A DNA stretch of 64,000 nucleotides from Reyranella sp. (lineage in GTDB: Bacteria; Pseudomonadota; Alphaproteobacteria; Reyranellales; Reyranellaceae): the NCBI RefSeq assembly GCF_030651995.1, contig NZ_JAUSBN010000004.1, positions 1-64,000 on the forward strand, given 5' to 3'. A model generated the notes under the pieces. That model was not told the origin of the DNA. It ran no database searches and was given only the letters and a program-made list of their open reading frames with translations. The position numbers were made by a program, and so were the translations under genes. Of this stretch, positions 8,165 to 17,012 are shown in pieces (positions within the stretch are counted from its first letter, which is position 1; every line of letters starts with the position of its first letter).

Positions 8165-9151
8165 TCAGCGAATTTCGAGATCATTCAAGGCCGTCGCCAA
8201 TGCCGGAAGGTTGACCTCGAACTGCTCCTTCCGAAAGCCGATACCCCCGGCGACGCGAACAAAATGGTGGCCGGCACCCGTGCTGATATTCTCGAAGAAC
8301 CGGCGGCCGGGTTCGCAGTCTTCCGGGGCGATCTCGACAACCTTACACCCCGGAGGGGAGAATACGACGTTCGATAAGCCAGCTCCATGCGCACCGACAA
8401 CGGCTTCACACTCGGCAAAAAGCCCAACCTGAGCCTCGAACGACAACTCCTCCAGAGCGACATCTTCGAACCCCCTGCCGCTCAGGAGAGCTACAACCTC
8501 CGCCTCATTGCTCGCCCTGCGCTGCGCCGCCAAACGCCGGGATATGTAGATGCGGCGCCCCCGATGACCCGCTCGCCCGCCGACGAAGCGCTCTCTGATC
8601 CAGTCGAAGACACCTGGCTCCAGCGCGGATCCAAACTTTCGGAATGATCTTGGAATAACGCTCAGCGCCCTGCAACGCACCGCACTCAAAGGCTTCACTT
8701 CTATGAGGCGATCCGGGGTGAGCTCCAGATACCGGGCAATATCCTTCTGGAAAGGATGCTGCATCTCCAATACCAGGAACGGCAGCGACTTGTTGGCGTG
8801 CGGACTTCGTTCCACGTAGTAGAGATTGAACATGTAGTCCACCAAGTGGTGGTAATAGTTCGAATAGCCACCCAGCAATATGCAAGGCCGTTCGACGCTG
8901 CACCAGGACCGAGGATAGTAGGCCACAGTAGGCTCGGCACGGCCTTTCTGAACCAGCCACTTCTTATGTGCGACTTCGGAATTGACGAGTATTCCCCTTC
9001 CCGGCGCGATCACATGCCAGCCGAGCGTCAGAACTCTCGCGTTCTCGATCTCGATCGGGCGCTGAGACAAGGGGGCGGCCGAGCGATGATAGATTCGATT
9101 GAGCCCAATCGGGCGAGTGGTTGCGGAGACGCGGAGGTCAGCGACGGTCAT
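8165..9151 (-). CDS. glycosyltransferase family 61 protein
   Basis: 328 aa. The C-terminal half has the GT61 (DUF563) hallmark ECEAVVGAHGAGLSNVVFSP followed by GCKVVEIAPED, preceded by RRIYISRRLAAQRRASNE, the usual (Y)ISR...R element. The N-terminal half has GGYSNYYHHLVDYMFNLYY, matching the conserved N-terminal H-x-x-x-D region. GT61 proteins transfer sugars such as xylose or N-acetylglucosamine, and bacterial members are common in capsule and lipopolysaccharide loci. A second GT61 gene lies at 15867. It sits just upstream of a sulfotransferase on the same strand. Confidence 0.85.
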   Translation of the reverse strand: MTVADLRVSATTRPIGLNRIYHRSAAPLSQRPIEIENARVLTLGWHVIAPGRGILVNSEVAHKKWLVQKGRAEPTVAYYPRSWCSVERPCILLGGYSNYYHHLVDYMFNLYYVERSPHANKSLPFLVLEMQHPFQKDIARYLELTPDRLIEVKPLSAVRCRALSVIPRSFRKFGSALEPGVFDWIRERFVGGRAGHRGRRIYISRRLAAQRRASNEAEVVALLSGRGFEDVALEELSFEAQVGLFAECEAVVGAHGAGLSNVVFSPPGCKVVEIAPEDCEPGRRFFENISTGAGHHFVRVAGGIGFRKEQFEVNLPALATALNDLEIR

Positions 9152-9486
9152 GAGCTGACGCGGTTCTAAAGGACTGAAACGGGACTAGCAAACCGCCCGT
9201 CATCGAAGCGTCCAATCCCCGGATGCAGCGACCGAAGGCTCCAGCGAAGCCGGCTCTCCTTCATCTTGCAGCATTTGTCCATAACAGCCTACGCTCCAGT
9301 CGACTTCAGAATGCCAAGATGGGGCGACGAAGACTATCACATCGGATTTGGGCCTCATCTCCCCAAGTTCAATTTTGGAATGCCTCGACTATGCTGTCCT
9401 TCCACTGCTTCAAGAGAAGGATCGTGCTATGCTTGGTATGACGAGCGATAAAATGCACGAATAATGCAATCCCCCGAAGCCATCCA
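9152..9486. other. divergent intergenic region
   Basis: About 335 bases between the GT61 gene (minus) and a small plus-strand gene. It is less GC-rich than its flanks and should hold promoters for both. The 61-aa ORF at 9266-9451 has some protein-like stretches (FRMPRWGDEDYHIGFGPHL) but no ribosome binding site; I do not call it. Confidence 0.45.
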
Positions 9487-9771
9487 ATGTCTGTGATTTA
9501 CTCCGAAATTCTGTCGTTGGGCGCGATCGTTCTCGTCCTGACGACTGCTGCTCTGATCGGGCTCTGGAGACGTCAGGATCCCCGGGGGTTCGAGCCTGTG
9601 AAGCCGCTGCTGCTTTCTCCGGCGGAACGTGAACTGCTCCTTGAGGAGAAGACCTCGACGATCCAAAAGGCCGTGGGTGCCAGGAAGGCCGCAAAGAAGG
9701 CGGTCCGGGCCAACCGTCGCGAGCTGCTGAAAAGCCGGCGTGCGGCTGAAACCACTGACCCGACGACGTGA
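9487..9771 (+). CDS. small single-pass membrane protein
   Basis: 94 aa. One hydrophobic segment near the N-terminus (EILSLGAIVLVLTTAALIGLW) is followed by RRQDPR, the positive-inside signal for a cytoplasmic tail. The rest is a charged, probably coiled helix rich in Glu, Lys and Arg (ERELLLEEKTSTIQKAVGARKAAKK). Topology is therefore N-out/C-in with a basic cytoplasmic tail. No family is recognised. It stands alone between a GT61 gene and the cysNC terminator region. Confidence 0.5.
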   Translation: MSVIYSEILSLGAIVLVLTTAALIGLWRRQDPRGFEPVKPLLLSPAERELLLEEKTSTIQKAVGARKAAKKAVRANRRELLKSRRAAETTDPTT

Positions 9772-9844
9772 GCGCATAGTCACGCCGCCTCGAATTCAAG
9801 CGGACCGCTTCAAGCCCTGAGCGGGCTGGGTCCGCCCCGCTCCC

Positions 9845-9892
9845 GCCGCCCCCGAGCTCGAGGGCGGCTCCGCAACAGGCCTTGACGGCCTG
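9845..9892. terminator. two hairpins between convergent genes
   Basis: GCCGCCC (9845-9851) pairs with GGGCGGC (9862-9868), and CAGGCC (9876-9881) pairs with GGCCTG (9887-9892) around a five-base loop. They lie between the end of a plus-strand gene and the stop of minus-strand cysNC, eight bases past that stop. There is no T-run, so they may be weak or Rho-assisted terminators. Confidence 0.4.
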
Positions 9893-9900
9893 CATTGCCT

Positions 9901-11799
9901 TTATACCTTCAAGGTCCCGCTGCCGCTCAGATGAGCGATCAACTGCTCCACCGATTCCTCGACCGACTGCGCGCCGGTCTCGAGGCGGATCTCGGGATTC
10001 TCCGGTGCTTCATAGGCCGAACTGATCCCGGTGAAATTGGGAATCTGGCCCTTGCGAGCCTTGCGATACAGCCCCTTCGGATCCCGGGATTCGCAAACCT
10101 CGAGCGGCGTATCCACGAAGATCTCCACGAATTCGCCATGACCGATCAGTTCCCTGGCCATCCGGCGCTCGCTGCGGAACGGAGAGATGAAGGACACGAT
10201 CACGATGAGCCCCGCATCGGCCATCAGCCGCGCCACCTCGGCGACCCTGCGTATGTTTTCCACGCGGTCCGCATCGGTGAATCCGAGATCGCGATTGAGG
10301 CCGTGCCGGACATTGTCGCCGTCCAGGATGTAGCTGTGACGCCCCAGGCTGAAGAGTCGCTTCTCGAGCGCGACCGCAATGGTGGACTTCCCCGACCCGG
10401 AGAGGCCCGTGAACCAGACCACGGCGGCTTTCTGCCCCTTCTGCAAAGCGCGGCTCTCGCGGCTGACGTCCAGCTCCTGCCAGTGAATGTTGGTGGCACG
10501 ACGCAGGGGAAAGTCGAGCAGTCCCATGCCGACGGTCTGGTTGGTGACCCGGTCAATGAGAATGAAGCCGCCGAGTTCGCGGCTTTCAGCGTACGGCGCG
10601 AACGGAATGGCCTTCGCCAAGGAGAGATTGCAGACGCCGATCTCGTTCAAGGCAAGCGTCTTGCCGGCGGTATGCTCGAGCGTGTTGATGTTGATCTTGT
10701 GCTTGAGCGACGTCACCGTCACTTCGGTCGTGGTCGCCCCGACCTTGATCAGATAGGTGCGGCCCGGAAGCATCTCTTCGGGCGCCATCCAGAGCAGCCG
10801 CGCGACGATCTGGTCCGCGATCGGCACGGGATGCTGGTGGTCGCAGACCAGATCGCCGCGACTGACATCGATGTCCCGATCGAGGACGAGCGTGACGGCC
10901 TGTCCGGAAATCGCCGCCGGAAGGTTACCGTCCGCGGTGACGATCTGCGTTACAATCGCCTCCTGCTCCGACGGCAGGACCTTCACGCGGTCGTCCTGCC
11001 GGATCGTTCCGCTGACGATCGTGCCGGCATAGCCGCGAAAATCCGCATTCGGACGGTTCACCCACTGAACCGGCATCCGGAACGGCCGCTTCTCTTCCTG
11101 GGGAGCGAACTCGACCGTCTCCAGGTAGGGCAGCAACGCGGGGCCGTGATACCAGGGCATGTGCGGGCTGGGCGCGACGACATTGTCGCCGAGCAGCGCC
11201 GAAATGGGAATGCAGGCGACGTCTTCGATGCCCAGCTGCTTGGCGAATGCGATGTACTTCGCGGTATAGGCCGCGAAAACGGCCTGATCGTAACCCACGA
11301 GGTCCATCTTGTTGACGGCCAGCACCAGCTTCTTGATGCCGAGCATCGAACAGATGTAGGTGTGCCGCCGGGTCTGCGTCAGCAGCTCCCGGCTGCGATG
11401 GACGTCGCCCAGGATGATCGCCAGGTCGGCCGTCGACGCGCCGGTCGCCATGTTGCGCGTGTATTGCTCGTGACCCGGCGTGTCGGCGACGATGAACTTG
11501 CGCTTGTCGGTCGCAAAGAAGCGATAGGCCACATCGATGGTGATGCCCTGCTCGCGCTCCGCAGCCAGGCCGTCGACGAGAAGCGCGAAATCGAGTTCAC
11601 CTCCCTGGGTGCCGACCTTCGCGCTCTCCGTCTTGAGGCTCGCCAACTGGTCCTCGAAGAGCATCTTGCCTTCGTAGAGAAGTCGGCCAATCAGGGTCGA
11701 CTTGCCGTCGTCGACGCTTCCGCAGGTGATGAAGCGAAGAAGTTCCTTGTGCTCTTGCTGGCGCAGATATGCTTCCAGGCGCTCTTCCGAACCATCCAT
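9901..11799 (-). CDS. cysNC: bifunctional sulfate adenylyltransferase subunit 1 / adenylylsulfate kinase (CysNC, NodQ type)
   Basis: 632 aa. The N-terminal about 430 residues form an EF-Tu-like GTPase: [10 protein letters not shown]-loop, [11 protein letters not shown] switch, [11 protein letters not shown] and NKMD. The C-terminal about 170 residues are APS kinase with GLSGSGKST near residue 460, [10 protein letters not shown] and the [10 protein letters not shown] substrate segment. With CysD it makes APS from sulfate and ATP using GTP, then phosphorylates APS to PAPS, the donor for sulfotransferases. The fused form is normal in rhizobia (NodQ). It overlaps the cysD stop (TAATG), so translation is coupled. 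With three sulfotransferases nearby, this copy probably supplies PAPS for polysaccharide sulfation, not only for cysteine synthesis. Confidence 0.96.
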   Translation of the reverse strand: MDGSEERLEAYLRQQEHKELLRFITCGSVDDGKSTLIGRLLYEGKMLFEDQLASLKTESAKVGTQGGELDFALLVDGLAAEREQGITIDVAYRFFATDKRKFIVADTPGHEQYTRNMATGASTADLAIILGDVHRSRELLTQTRRHTYICSMLGIKKLVLAVNKMDLVGYDQAVFAAYTAKYIAFAKQLGIEDVACIPISALLGDNVVAPSPHMPWYHGPALLPYLETVEFAPQEEKRPFRMPVQWVNRPNADFRGYAGTIVSGTIRQDDRVKVLPSEQEAIVTQIVTADGNLPAAISGQAVTLVLDRDIDVSRGDLVCDHQHPVPIADQIVARLLWMAPEEMLPGRTYLIKVGATTTEVTVTSLKHKININTLEHTAGKTLALNEIGVCNLSLAKAIPFAPYAESRELGGFILIDRVTNQTVGMGLLDFPLRRATNIHWQELDVSRESRALQKGQKAAVVWFTGLSGSGKSTIAVALEKRLFSLGRHSYILDGDNVRHGLNRDLGFTDADRVENIRRVAEVARLMADAGLIVIVSFISPFRSERRMARELIGHGEFVEIFVDTPLEVCESRDPKGLYRKARKGQIPNFTGISSAYEAPENPEIRLETGAQSVEESVEQLIAHLSGSGTLKV

Positions 11800-12713
11800 T
11801 AGAAATAGCCTTCCTGCTTCTTCTTCTCCATCGACCCTTCGCCATCGCGATCGATGACCCGTCCGTGCCTCTCCGAATGCTTGGCGCGGAACATCTCCTC
11901 GAGGATCGCCGGCAATGTGGTCGCCTCACTCTCGATGGCGCCGGTCAGCGGATAGCATCCGAGAGTGCGGAAGCGCACCAGCTTCATTTCAGGCTTCTCG
12001 CCCGGCTGCAGCGGCATCCGTTCATCATCGACCATGATCAGGTTTCCGTCGCGCTCTACGACCGGCCTGTCCTTGGCGAAATACAGGGGCACGATCGGGA
12101 TCTTCTCCTGATGGATGTATTGCCAGATGTCGAGTTCCGTCCAGTTCGAGAGCGGGAAGACCCGGATGCTCTCTCCCTTGCGCTTGCGTGTATTGAAGAG
12201 ATTCCACGGCTCGGGTCTCTGGTTCTTCGGGTCCCAGCGGTGGTGCTCGCTGCGGAAAGAGAAGACCCGTTCCTTGGCGCGCGACTTCTCTTCGTCGCGG
12301 CGCGCACCGCCGAATGCCGCATCGAAGCCGTGCAAATCGAGGGCCTGCTTCAATCCCTGCGTCTTCATGACATCGGTATGGATCGCCGATCCATGCGTGA
12401 AGGGATTTATGCCCCGCTCGACCCCTTCGGGATTTATGTGGACGATGAGCTTCAGCCCCAGTTCGGCCGTAATGCGGTCGCGGAACGCGATCATTTCCCG
12501 GAACTTCCAGGTGGTATCGATGTGCATCACGGGAAAGGGCGGCTTGGCCGGATAGAATGCCTTCATCGCGAGATGAAGCATCACAGACGAGTCCTTGCCG
12601 ATCGAGTAAAGCATGACGGGATTTTCGCACTCCGCCACGACCTCGCGCATGATGTAGATGCTTTCAGCCTCCAGGCGCTGAAGGTGACTTAGACGATCGG
12701 TAACAGTGAGCAA
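11799..12713 (-). CDS. cysD: sulfate adenylyltransferase subunit 2
   Basis: ATP sulfurylase small subunit of the PP-loop (adenosine nucleotide alpha-hydrolase) fold. [20 protein letters not shown] is the pyrophosphate loop, and [15 protein letters not shown] and [14 protein letters not shown] are family signatures; it ends in KKKQEGYF as most CysD do. The track ORF begins at 12866, but family homology starts at the [16 protein letters not shown] segment, and a TTG at 12713 follows a GAGG-containing site, giving a normal 304 aa. A start further out would add 51 residues of unlikely sequence. The gene is first of a two-gene unit with cysNC and is divergent from the KpsT-like gene. A second cysD copy exists at 39095. 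Confidence 0.93.
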   Translation of the reverse strand: MLTVTDRLSHLQRLEAESIYIMREVVAECENPVMLYSIGKDSSVMLHLAMKAFYPAKPPFPVMHIDTTWKFREMIAFRDRITAELGLKLIVHINPEGVERGINPFTHGSAIHTDVMKTQGLKQALDLHGFDAAFGGARRDEEKSRAKERVFSFRSEHHRWDPKNQRPEPWNLFNTRKRKGESIRVFPLSNWTELDIWQYIHQEKIPIVPLYFAKDRPVVERDGNLIMVDDERMPLQPGEKPEMKLVRFRTLGCYPLTGAIESEATTLPAILEEMFRAKHSERHGRVIDRDGEGSMEKKKQEGYF

Positions 12714-12920
12714 ATTTCCGTTCCTCTGCTTGGAGACATTTCGGGGCGCCTCGCACTTCGTTTGCTCGACGGCGGCACGCAGCATTCTGCTACTCGCCAT
12801 CCGATGAAGGCCTTCCCCGCGTGACCTCTGGTGAAATTTTGGATGCGTGCATTCGCTGGTGCCCATAGAATACCGGCTAGCCCAAGCGAATCCAAGAACC
12901 CCCCTTCTTTACGGCGCCAG

Positions 12921-13646
12921 TTGACGATTAATTTATACTCCGTCTCGAAGGTGATCGGACATAGGCGCTTTCAGCGCACGATTGCCCGGGACGTGACGTG
13001 GACGATCGAGCCCCGCTCGAAGTACGTCATTCTCAGCCATCAGCAGGCTGCCCTGTCGGTTTTCGTGAATATCATCGCGGGCCTTTCGATACCAAGCGAA
13101 GGATGGGTCAAACCCGAAGGCAAGATCTCGCCGCCGGGAGGATTTCTCAGATATTCCAAGGGCGGAACGCCGCCAGAGCTCATTAAGCTTCTCGCGCCTC
13201 TTTATCGATTCGACGCCGAACAGGTCATCGATTTCGTAGCGGCCACCGTTCAGTATGATCGCCTGCTCCGCACGCCGACGGGCCAGCTTCCCATCGCACT
13301 CAGGCGCGAACTGAACCTGGCTCTAACCTTTGCCATCCCTTGCGATCATTACTTCTTCGTAGGTATGCCCACCGGCGGCCGCTCCCAGTTTCGCAAGCTC
13401 TGTCAACAGGCACTGGCCCGCCGAAGCGAAGAAGCGGCCGTGGTGGTCGGAGCTGGCTCAGATCGAGTCGCCAGGTCACTGGGGCCGGATGCCAAGGCTG
13501 CCATTCTATACCGTGGCAACTTCACGCTTTATCAGCGGCTGGATGACGCTCTCGCGGTATTCGAACGACTGGAGCCAGAATCGGCTATCCCGAACGAAGC
13601 GCTGGAGGATGAGAACTACGAGGACGACGTAGATCTCGTTATCTGA
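12921..13646 (+). CDS. KpsT-like ABC ATPase homologue with all ATPase motifs lost
   Basis: The protein aligns by eye along its whole length with capsule-export ATPases of the KpsT type: INLYSVSKVIGH at the start, a strand/loop/helix where Walker A should be, NIIAGLSIPSEGWVKPEGKI, and AILYRGNFTLYQRLDDALAVF at the end. The Walker A position reads SHQQAALS instead of GxxGxGKS, the LSGGQ-like signature position reads LPIALRREL, and the Walker B/Glu position (after DHYFFVG) has no acidic pair. It should not hydrolyse ATP. The acidic tail (EDENYEDDVDLVI) is extra. The start is uncertain: TTG 12921, which gives a family-like N-terminus, versus GTG 12831 or ATG 12843. KpsM- and KpsE-like partners lie at 18.4-20.9 kb, and no intact KpsT is in the window. 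Confidence 0.7.
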   Translation: MTINLYSVSKVIGHRRFQRTIARDVTWTIEPRSKYVILSHQQAALSVFVNIIAGLSIPSEGWVKPEGKISPPGGFLRYSKGGTPPELIKLLAPLYRFDAEQVIDFVAATVQYDRLLRTPTGQLPIALRRELNLALTFAIPCDHYFFVGMPTGGRSQFRKLCQQALARRSEEAAVVVGAGSDRVARSLGPDAKAAILYRGNFTLYQRLDDALAVFERLEPESAIPNEALEDENYEDDVDLVI

Positions 13647-13800
13647 AAACTGCGCCTCCCCTGCTCAGACGACGCGAGGGAGTCATCAGGGGTTCTCAAT
13701 CCCACTCCAACGGCACAGCTTGCGTCACCTTCTCCCCGGCACGCCGGCCGGGACACCGCCCCGGCCTCGAAGTGCTTGCCAGCGCCTCAGCCGTAGATAA

Positions 13801-14433
13801 TCAGCTCTGCGACGAAGCAGCCTGCGCCTCGGATGCGGCCGCCGCTTGCTTCGCCTTTTTCCCCTTCTTCTTTCCCACCTTCTCGGTATTCACAGCACGA
13901 AGACCGCGTCCCAAGGGGGCCATTCGTTTCAACGCAGCACTCAACGTGCGGGCCTTCATCATACCGCCCAGAACCGACTTGAGTTCGCCGTTGATGGCCT
14001 CCAACTTGGCCTTGCCTGCGTCCGTGACCTTAATCACTTTCCCGGCCTTGGCCCCTTGGGACTCCGCCTCGGTTGTTTGCCCGACCGAAATCAGTCCGCT
14101 CTGCGTGAGCGAACCGGTGATTTGTGAAACGCGCTGAACCGGAACGCCGAGATTCCGACTCATCAACTTGATGGTCGCGCCCTCCTGCCTCGCCAACATG
14201 CCCAGCGCCACCCACTCGCCAAGCCCCAGGCCGGCTTCTCTCAGGGGCTTCAGTTGACCAAAACCGACCAGCAGTCGGCTCATGCTGGCAACCAGGCGAC
14301 CGAAGTCATCGACGTTGATCTCTTCCGCGGGAGCTGCGGCGGCAGCCTTCTCGGCAGGCGCCGCGTCCGCGTTCTGCCCGCCAGGATTCGCCACTGCCTC
14401 GGGCTTGTCCTTGCTTTCCTTCTTTATAGCCAT
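13801..14433 (-). CDS. MarR-like winged-helix regulator
   Basis: 210 aa from the ATG at 14433, which follows GGAGGG; the track start at 14463 is less likely. After an Ala/Glu/Lys-rich N-terminal tail of about 45 residues comes a MarR-type core: helix LVASMSRLLVGFGQLKPLRE, LGLGEWVALGMLARQEGA, the recognition region MSRNLGVPVQRVSQITGSLT, then a wing with KVIKVTDAGKAKLEAING. The C-terminus is very basic (KKKGKKAKQ). It is clearly paralogous to the regulator at 15202, with the same EW-ALxxLA and NLGVxxQR spacing. It lies downstream of the basic protein gene at 14523 on the same strand. Target unknown; polysaccharide control is a guess from position. Confidence 0.75.
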   Translation of the reverse strand: MAIKKESKDKPEAVANPGGQNADAAPAEKAAAAAPAEEINVDDFGRLVASMSRLLVGFGQLKPLREAGLGLGEWVALGMLARQEGATIKLMSRNLGVPVQRVSQITGSLTQSGLISVGQTTEAESQGAKAGKVIKVTDAGKAKLEAINGELKSVLGGMMKARTLSAALKRMAPLGRGLRAVNTEKVGKKKGKKAKQAAAASEAQAASSQS

Positions 14434-14522
14434 AAAGGTCCCTCCAATCGCCCAAACTCGCATACAGATACTAAAGCCGCTTGTCCATATTGGTCAATCT
14501 CCCGTCTCGCCGGGCGACCAGA

Positions 14523-15029
14523 CTACTGCGCTTCCCGCCGCCGCTTCCGGCGTCCAGCTGCGGCATCGGCGTCGGCCTGCCGATGCTTCATCTTGCGCTT
14601 CGCCTGCGACCCACCCGCATCAATCTCGCCAAGCTGACGCTGCCTCTTCCGCTTCGCGCCCGGGGCTCCGACGCCCATCGCAATGTCGACAAGCTGATGA
14701 GCAATCTCGCGATTTTCAGACTCCGCGGCAGGTTCCGCGACCAGGCGTCTCGCCCTGCGCTCCTTTCGCCGCTTCACGAGCGATGGCGATTGCACCTCTC
14801 CGCCACCCGGTCTGCCCGCACCTTCACCGGCCGGTTCCACCTGGTGAGTCGCGGGTGGCAACTCGGAAATCGCGGAGGCTTCACCAACATCCACACCTCC
14901 GGTCTTTTCGTCGCGCCGGCGTGCAATTGCCTGCTTCAAGGCCAGTTCGTGTGCGGGCGCACCGCGCTTCTCGGATGGAGGCGAGGTCTGCACTCCCAAT
15001 CCTATCAGATAGCGAAAGAGCTTCTTCAT
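14523..15029 (-). CDS. Arg/Ala-rich hypothetical protein
   Basis: 168 aa beginning MKKLFRYLIGLGVQTSPPSE, followed by low-complexity sequence rich in Arg, Lys, Ala and Glu with two strongly basic blocks (LVKRRKERRARRLVAEPAAE and AKRKRQRQLGEIDAGG). No domain is recognisable, and such composition is typical of disordered nucleic-acid-binding tails. Opposite-strand ORFs of similar length overlap it, so coding status is not certain. I favour this frame because it has a plausible start (AAAGG just before the ATG) and lies directly upstream of, and in the same direction as, the MarR-like gene. Confidence 0.4.
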   Translation of the reverse strand: MKKLFRYLIGLGVQTSPPSEKRGAPAHELALKQAIARRRDEKTGGVDVGEASAISELPPATHQVEPAGEGAGRPGGGEVQSPSLVKRRKERRARRLVAEPAAESENREIAHQLVDIAMGVGAPGAKRKRQRQLGEIDAGGSQAKRKMKHRQADADAAAGRRKRRREAQ

Positions 15030-15201
15030 CCTTTGCCCGGGAGCTCAATGCAGTTCGAAGGCAGACAGGCGTCGTACATCGACTGGATCCGCAACATCAG
15101 AGGCACCGCTCGCAGCCTCTTGCACAATAGACAAGGGACTTTACAATAACCCCGCACCGGACGCAATTGGAGGCGGAGTGGAATGAGAATGGATTCATGT
15201 C

Positions 15202-15747
15202 ATGCGAGCGGCTGACGCGCAGGCGTCCCATGACCCGATCGACATTCTAGACCTGGCAACGCTGGTGGTGGCCGCAAGCCGGCTGATCGGCGGTTTGGCG
15301 AGCCTTCCTCTGTTCAAGAACGCCCGCGTAAGCCTGACCGAATGGCTGGCCTTGTCGGTCCTCGCCGACAAGGAGGGTGTGAGCAACAAAATCCTCGCAC
15401 GGAGCCTGGGTGTAACCGGACAGCGCGCAAACCAGCTGTGCACATCGTTGAGCGAAGCCAAGCTGATATCGATCACTCACGCCGAGGACGACAGCCGAAG
15501 GAACGTGATTCGCATCACGGACAGCGGAAAGAAGCAGCTCGGAAGTCTCAACACCCAGTTGCAGGGGCTTTTTACAGAGGCCTTGCGGGGGAAACGACGC
15601 CCCCTGACAATGGCAAGCAAGCAGATGCGCCTCATGCTGAGAATCGTCCAGGATGGGACTCCGGAGTTGGCGGCCAAGCGAACCAAGAGAAGAGAAAAGA
15701 AGAAGGCGGAAATGGATAGGCCAGACGATGCACTCAGCAAGGAATGA
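15202..15747 (+). CDS. MarR-like winged-helix regulator
   Basis: 181 aa. Dimer helix LATLVVAASRLIGGLASLPL, then VSLTEWLALSVLADKEGVSN, recognition region LARSLGVTGQRANQLCTSL, and a wing EDDSRRNVIRITDSGKKQL complete a MarR-type core, followed by a basic C-terminal tail (KRTKRREKKKAEM). It is a paralogue of the protein encoded at 13801-14433 but runs the opposite way, with a 170-base divergent region between it and the basic-protein gene. A pair of related regulators could cross-regulate. It is followed after about 120 bases by the GT61/sulfotransferase pair on the same strand, which is a plausible target. The ligand is unknown. Confidence 0.75.
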   Translation: MRAADAQASHDPIDILDLATLVVAASRLIGGLASLPLFKNARVSLTEWLALSVLADKEGVSNKILARSLGVTGQRANQLCTSLSEAKLISITHAEDDSRRNVIRITDSGKKQLGSLNTQLQGLFTEALRGKRRPLTMASKQMRLMLRIVQDGTPELAAKRTKRREKKKAEMDRPDDALSKE

Positions 15748-15866
15748 ACTGGCTGGGAGCGCCGTGTGCCAGCGAAATGCGGGCGGGTATTCTCCAAAGT
15801 TGACGAACGTGAGGACATGCTGTTGTGTATTTTTGTTCTCGGTAGGTTTCGAAATGGGAGGGCCGT

Positions 15867-17012
15867 GTGAGTCCCAGTGACACATTGCCGGCTGACGTCT
15901 TGTCTCTGTCGAATTCCGCGAGAAACAAAGTCGGCGTCTTCGAAGTTCAGAAGGGGGTCTTCCTCGAGGTATTGGAGACCCAGAAGTTCAAGACACATCG
16001 GCATTTTCGCGCTTCCTTGCCGGAATCGAAAGGGATCGAGCCGGGCTTCGACTCGGGGCCGGTGTACGTCGTCTACGCCGAGGACACTCACGTCGACATC
16101 CAGGCGGGTCTCACGTTGATCGACGGCAATCCGGTGCGGGAAACCGCCGTCGTGCCGAAGCTCGTGACGACCTATCAACGTGCGTCCGCAGAGGATTTGG
16201 CGGCAGCGCCGTTGATCGACGACGGACGCATCGTCCTGCCGCTAGCTTCCCAGCGTATGGGCAACTATTGCCGTTGGTGGCTCGACAGCGTCGCCAAAAT
16301 GTTCGTCTGCGGACGGTCAACCGTGCTCCGCGACAACCTGCGGGGAAGCAATCTGGATGTCGTGATTCCCGAACTGGGAACCCAGTTTCAGAAGCAGGTC
16401 GTCGACCTCTTCACCTGGCAGCCGTTCGTTGCCGACCACAGCAATCGCTTCCTGCGCGGCCGCTCGGTCAATTCCTCTGGCCTCACCTTTGGCGGCGGCC
16501 AGCGCATCGCCGGATTGGTTCGGGAAATGGCTTCCTTCCTCGACAATCTGATCATCCCTCCGGAACATCGAACGCGCGACAGGTCCGGCGAACTCCTCTA
16601 TGTCTCCCGCAACGAATCCTCCATGCGCCGTATTCTGAACGAGAACGACCTTCTGCCGGGGCTCAGGGACATGGGGTTCCGCATAATTTCGCCAGGAAAG
16701 CTCTCACTCACCGAACAGATCGAGGCCTTCCGCAACGCAAGGATCGTCCTTGCCGCCCATGGAGCGGGCCTCACGAACATCATTTTCTGTCGCCCGAATA
16801 CGACTTTGATCGAGATATTTCCGGAAGGCGGCGTGCATGGCTCGGCGTTTCTGCGCATCGCGAGCCAACTCAACTTCAACTACTACTACGCCGTCGGGCA
16901 GAAAGTTGAGAACAGGCAGTCGAAGAAGAACCCGAACAATTCCGATCTGATCCTCGACAAGTCGTCATTTCTCTCGTTTGTGCGCCGCGCCGTCGACGCC
17001 GATCTGAAGTAA
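15867..17012 (+). CDS. glycosyltransferase family 61 protein
   Basis: 381 aa from a GTG with GGGAGGGCC just upstream. The C-terminal half has RNARIVLAAHGAGLTNIIFC followed by TTLIEIFPEGG, the GT61 signature, preceded by LLYVSRNESSMRRILNEN; the N-terminal part carries QRMGNYCRWWLDSVAKMF, the family's N-terminal catalytic-region element. It is a second member of the family in the locus (the other at 8165) but only distantly similar outside the signature. Its stop overlaps the ATG of the sulfotransferase-like gene (TAATG), so the two products are probably made together and act on the same glycan. The donor sugar is unknown. Confidence 0.85.
   Translation: MSPSDTLPADVLSLSNSARNKVGVFEVQKGVFLEVLETQKFKTHRHFRASLPESKGIEPGFDSGPVYVVYAEDTHVDIQAGLTLIDGNPVRETAVVPKLVTTYQRASAEDLAAAPLIDDGRIVLPLASQRMGNYCRWWLDSVAKMFVCGRSTVLRDNLRGSNLDVVIPELGTQFQKQVVDLFTWQPFVADHSNRFLRGRSVNSSGLTFGGGQRIAGLVREMASFLDNLIIPPEHRTRDRSGELLYVSRNESSMRRILNENDLLPGLRDMGFRIISPGKLSLTEQIEAFRNARIVLAAHGAGLTNIIFCRPNTTLIEIFPEGGVHGSAFLRIASQLNFNYYYAVGQKVENRQSKKNPNNSDLILDKSSFLSFVRRAVDADLK

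Noticed and set aside
9266-9451. possible 61-aa gene in the divergent region
   Set aside because: Some protein-like stretches but no ribosome binding site or recognisable homologue.
9895-11802. 635-aa plus-strand ORF opposite cysNC
   Set aside because: Antisense shadow; low-complexity Arg/Asp/His composition and no motifs.
14282-15149. long plus-strand ORFs over the MarR-like and basic protein genes
   Set aside because: Ser/Arg/Pro-rich shadows, no ribosome binding site; the minus-strand reading gives a winged-helix protein.
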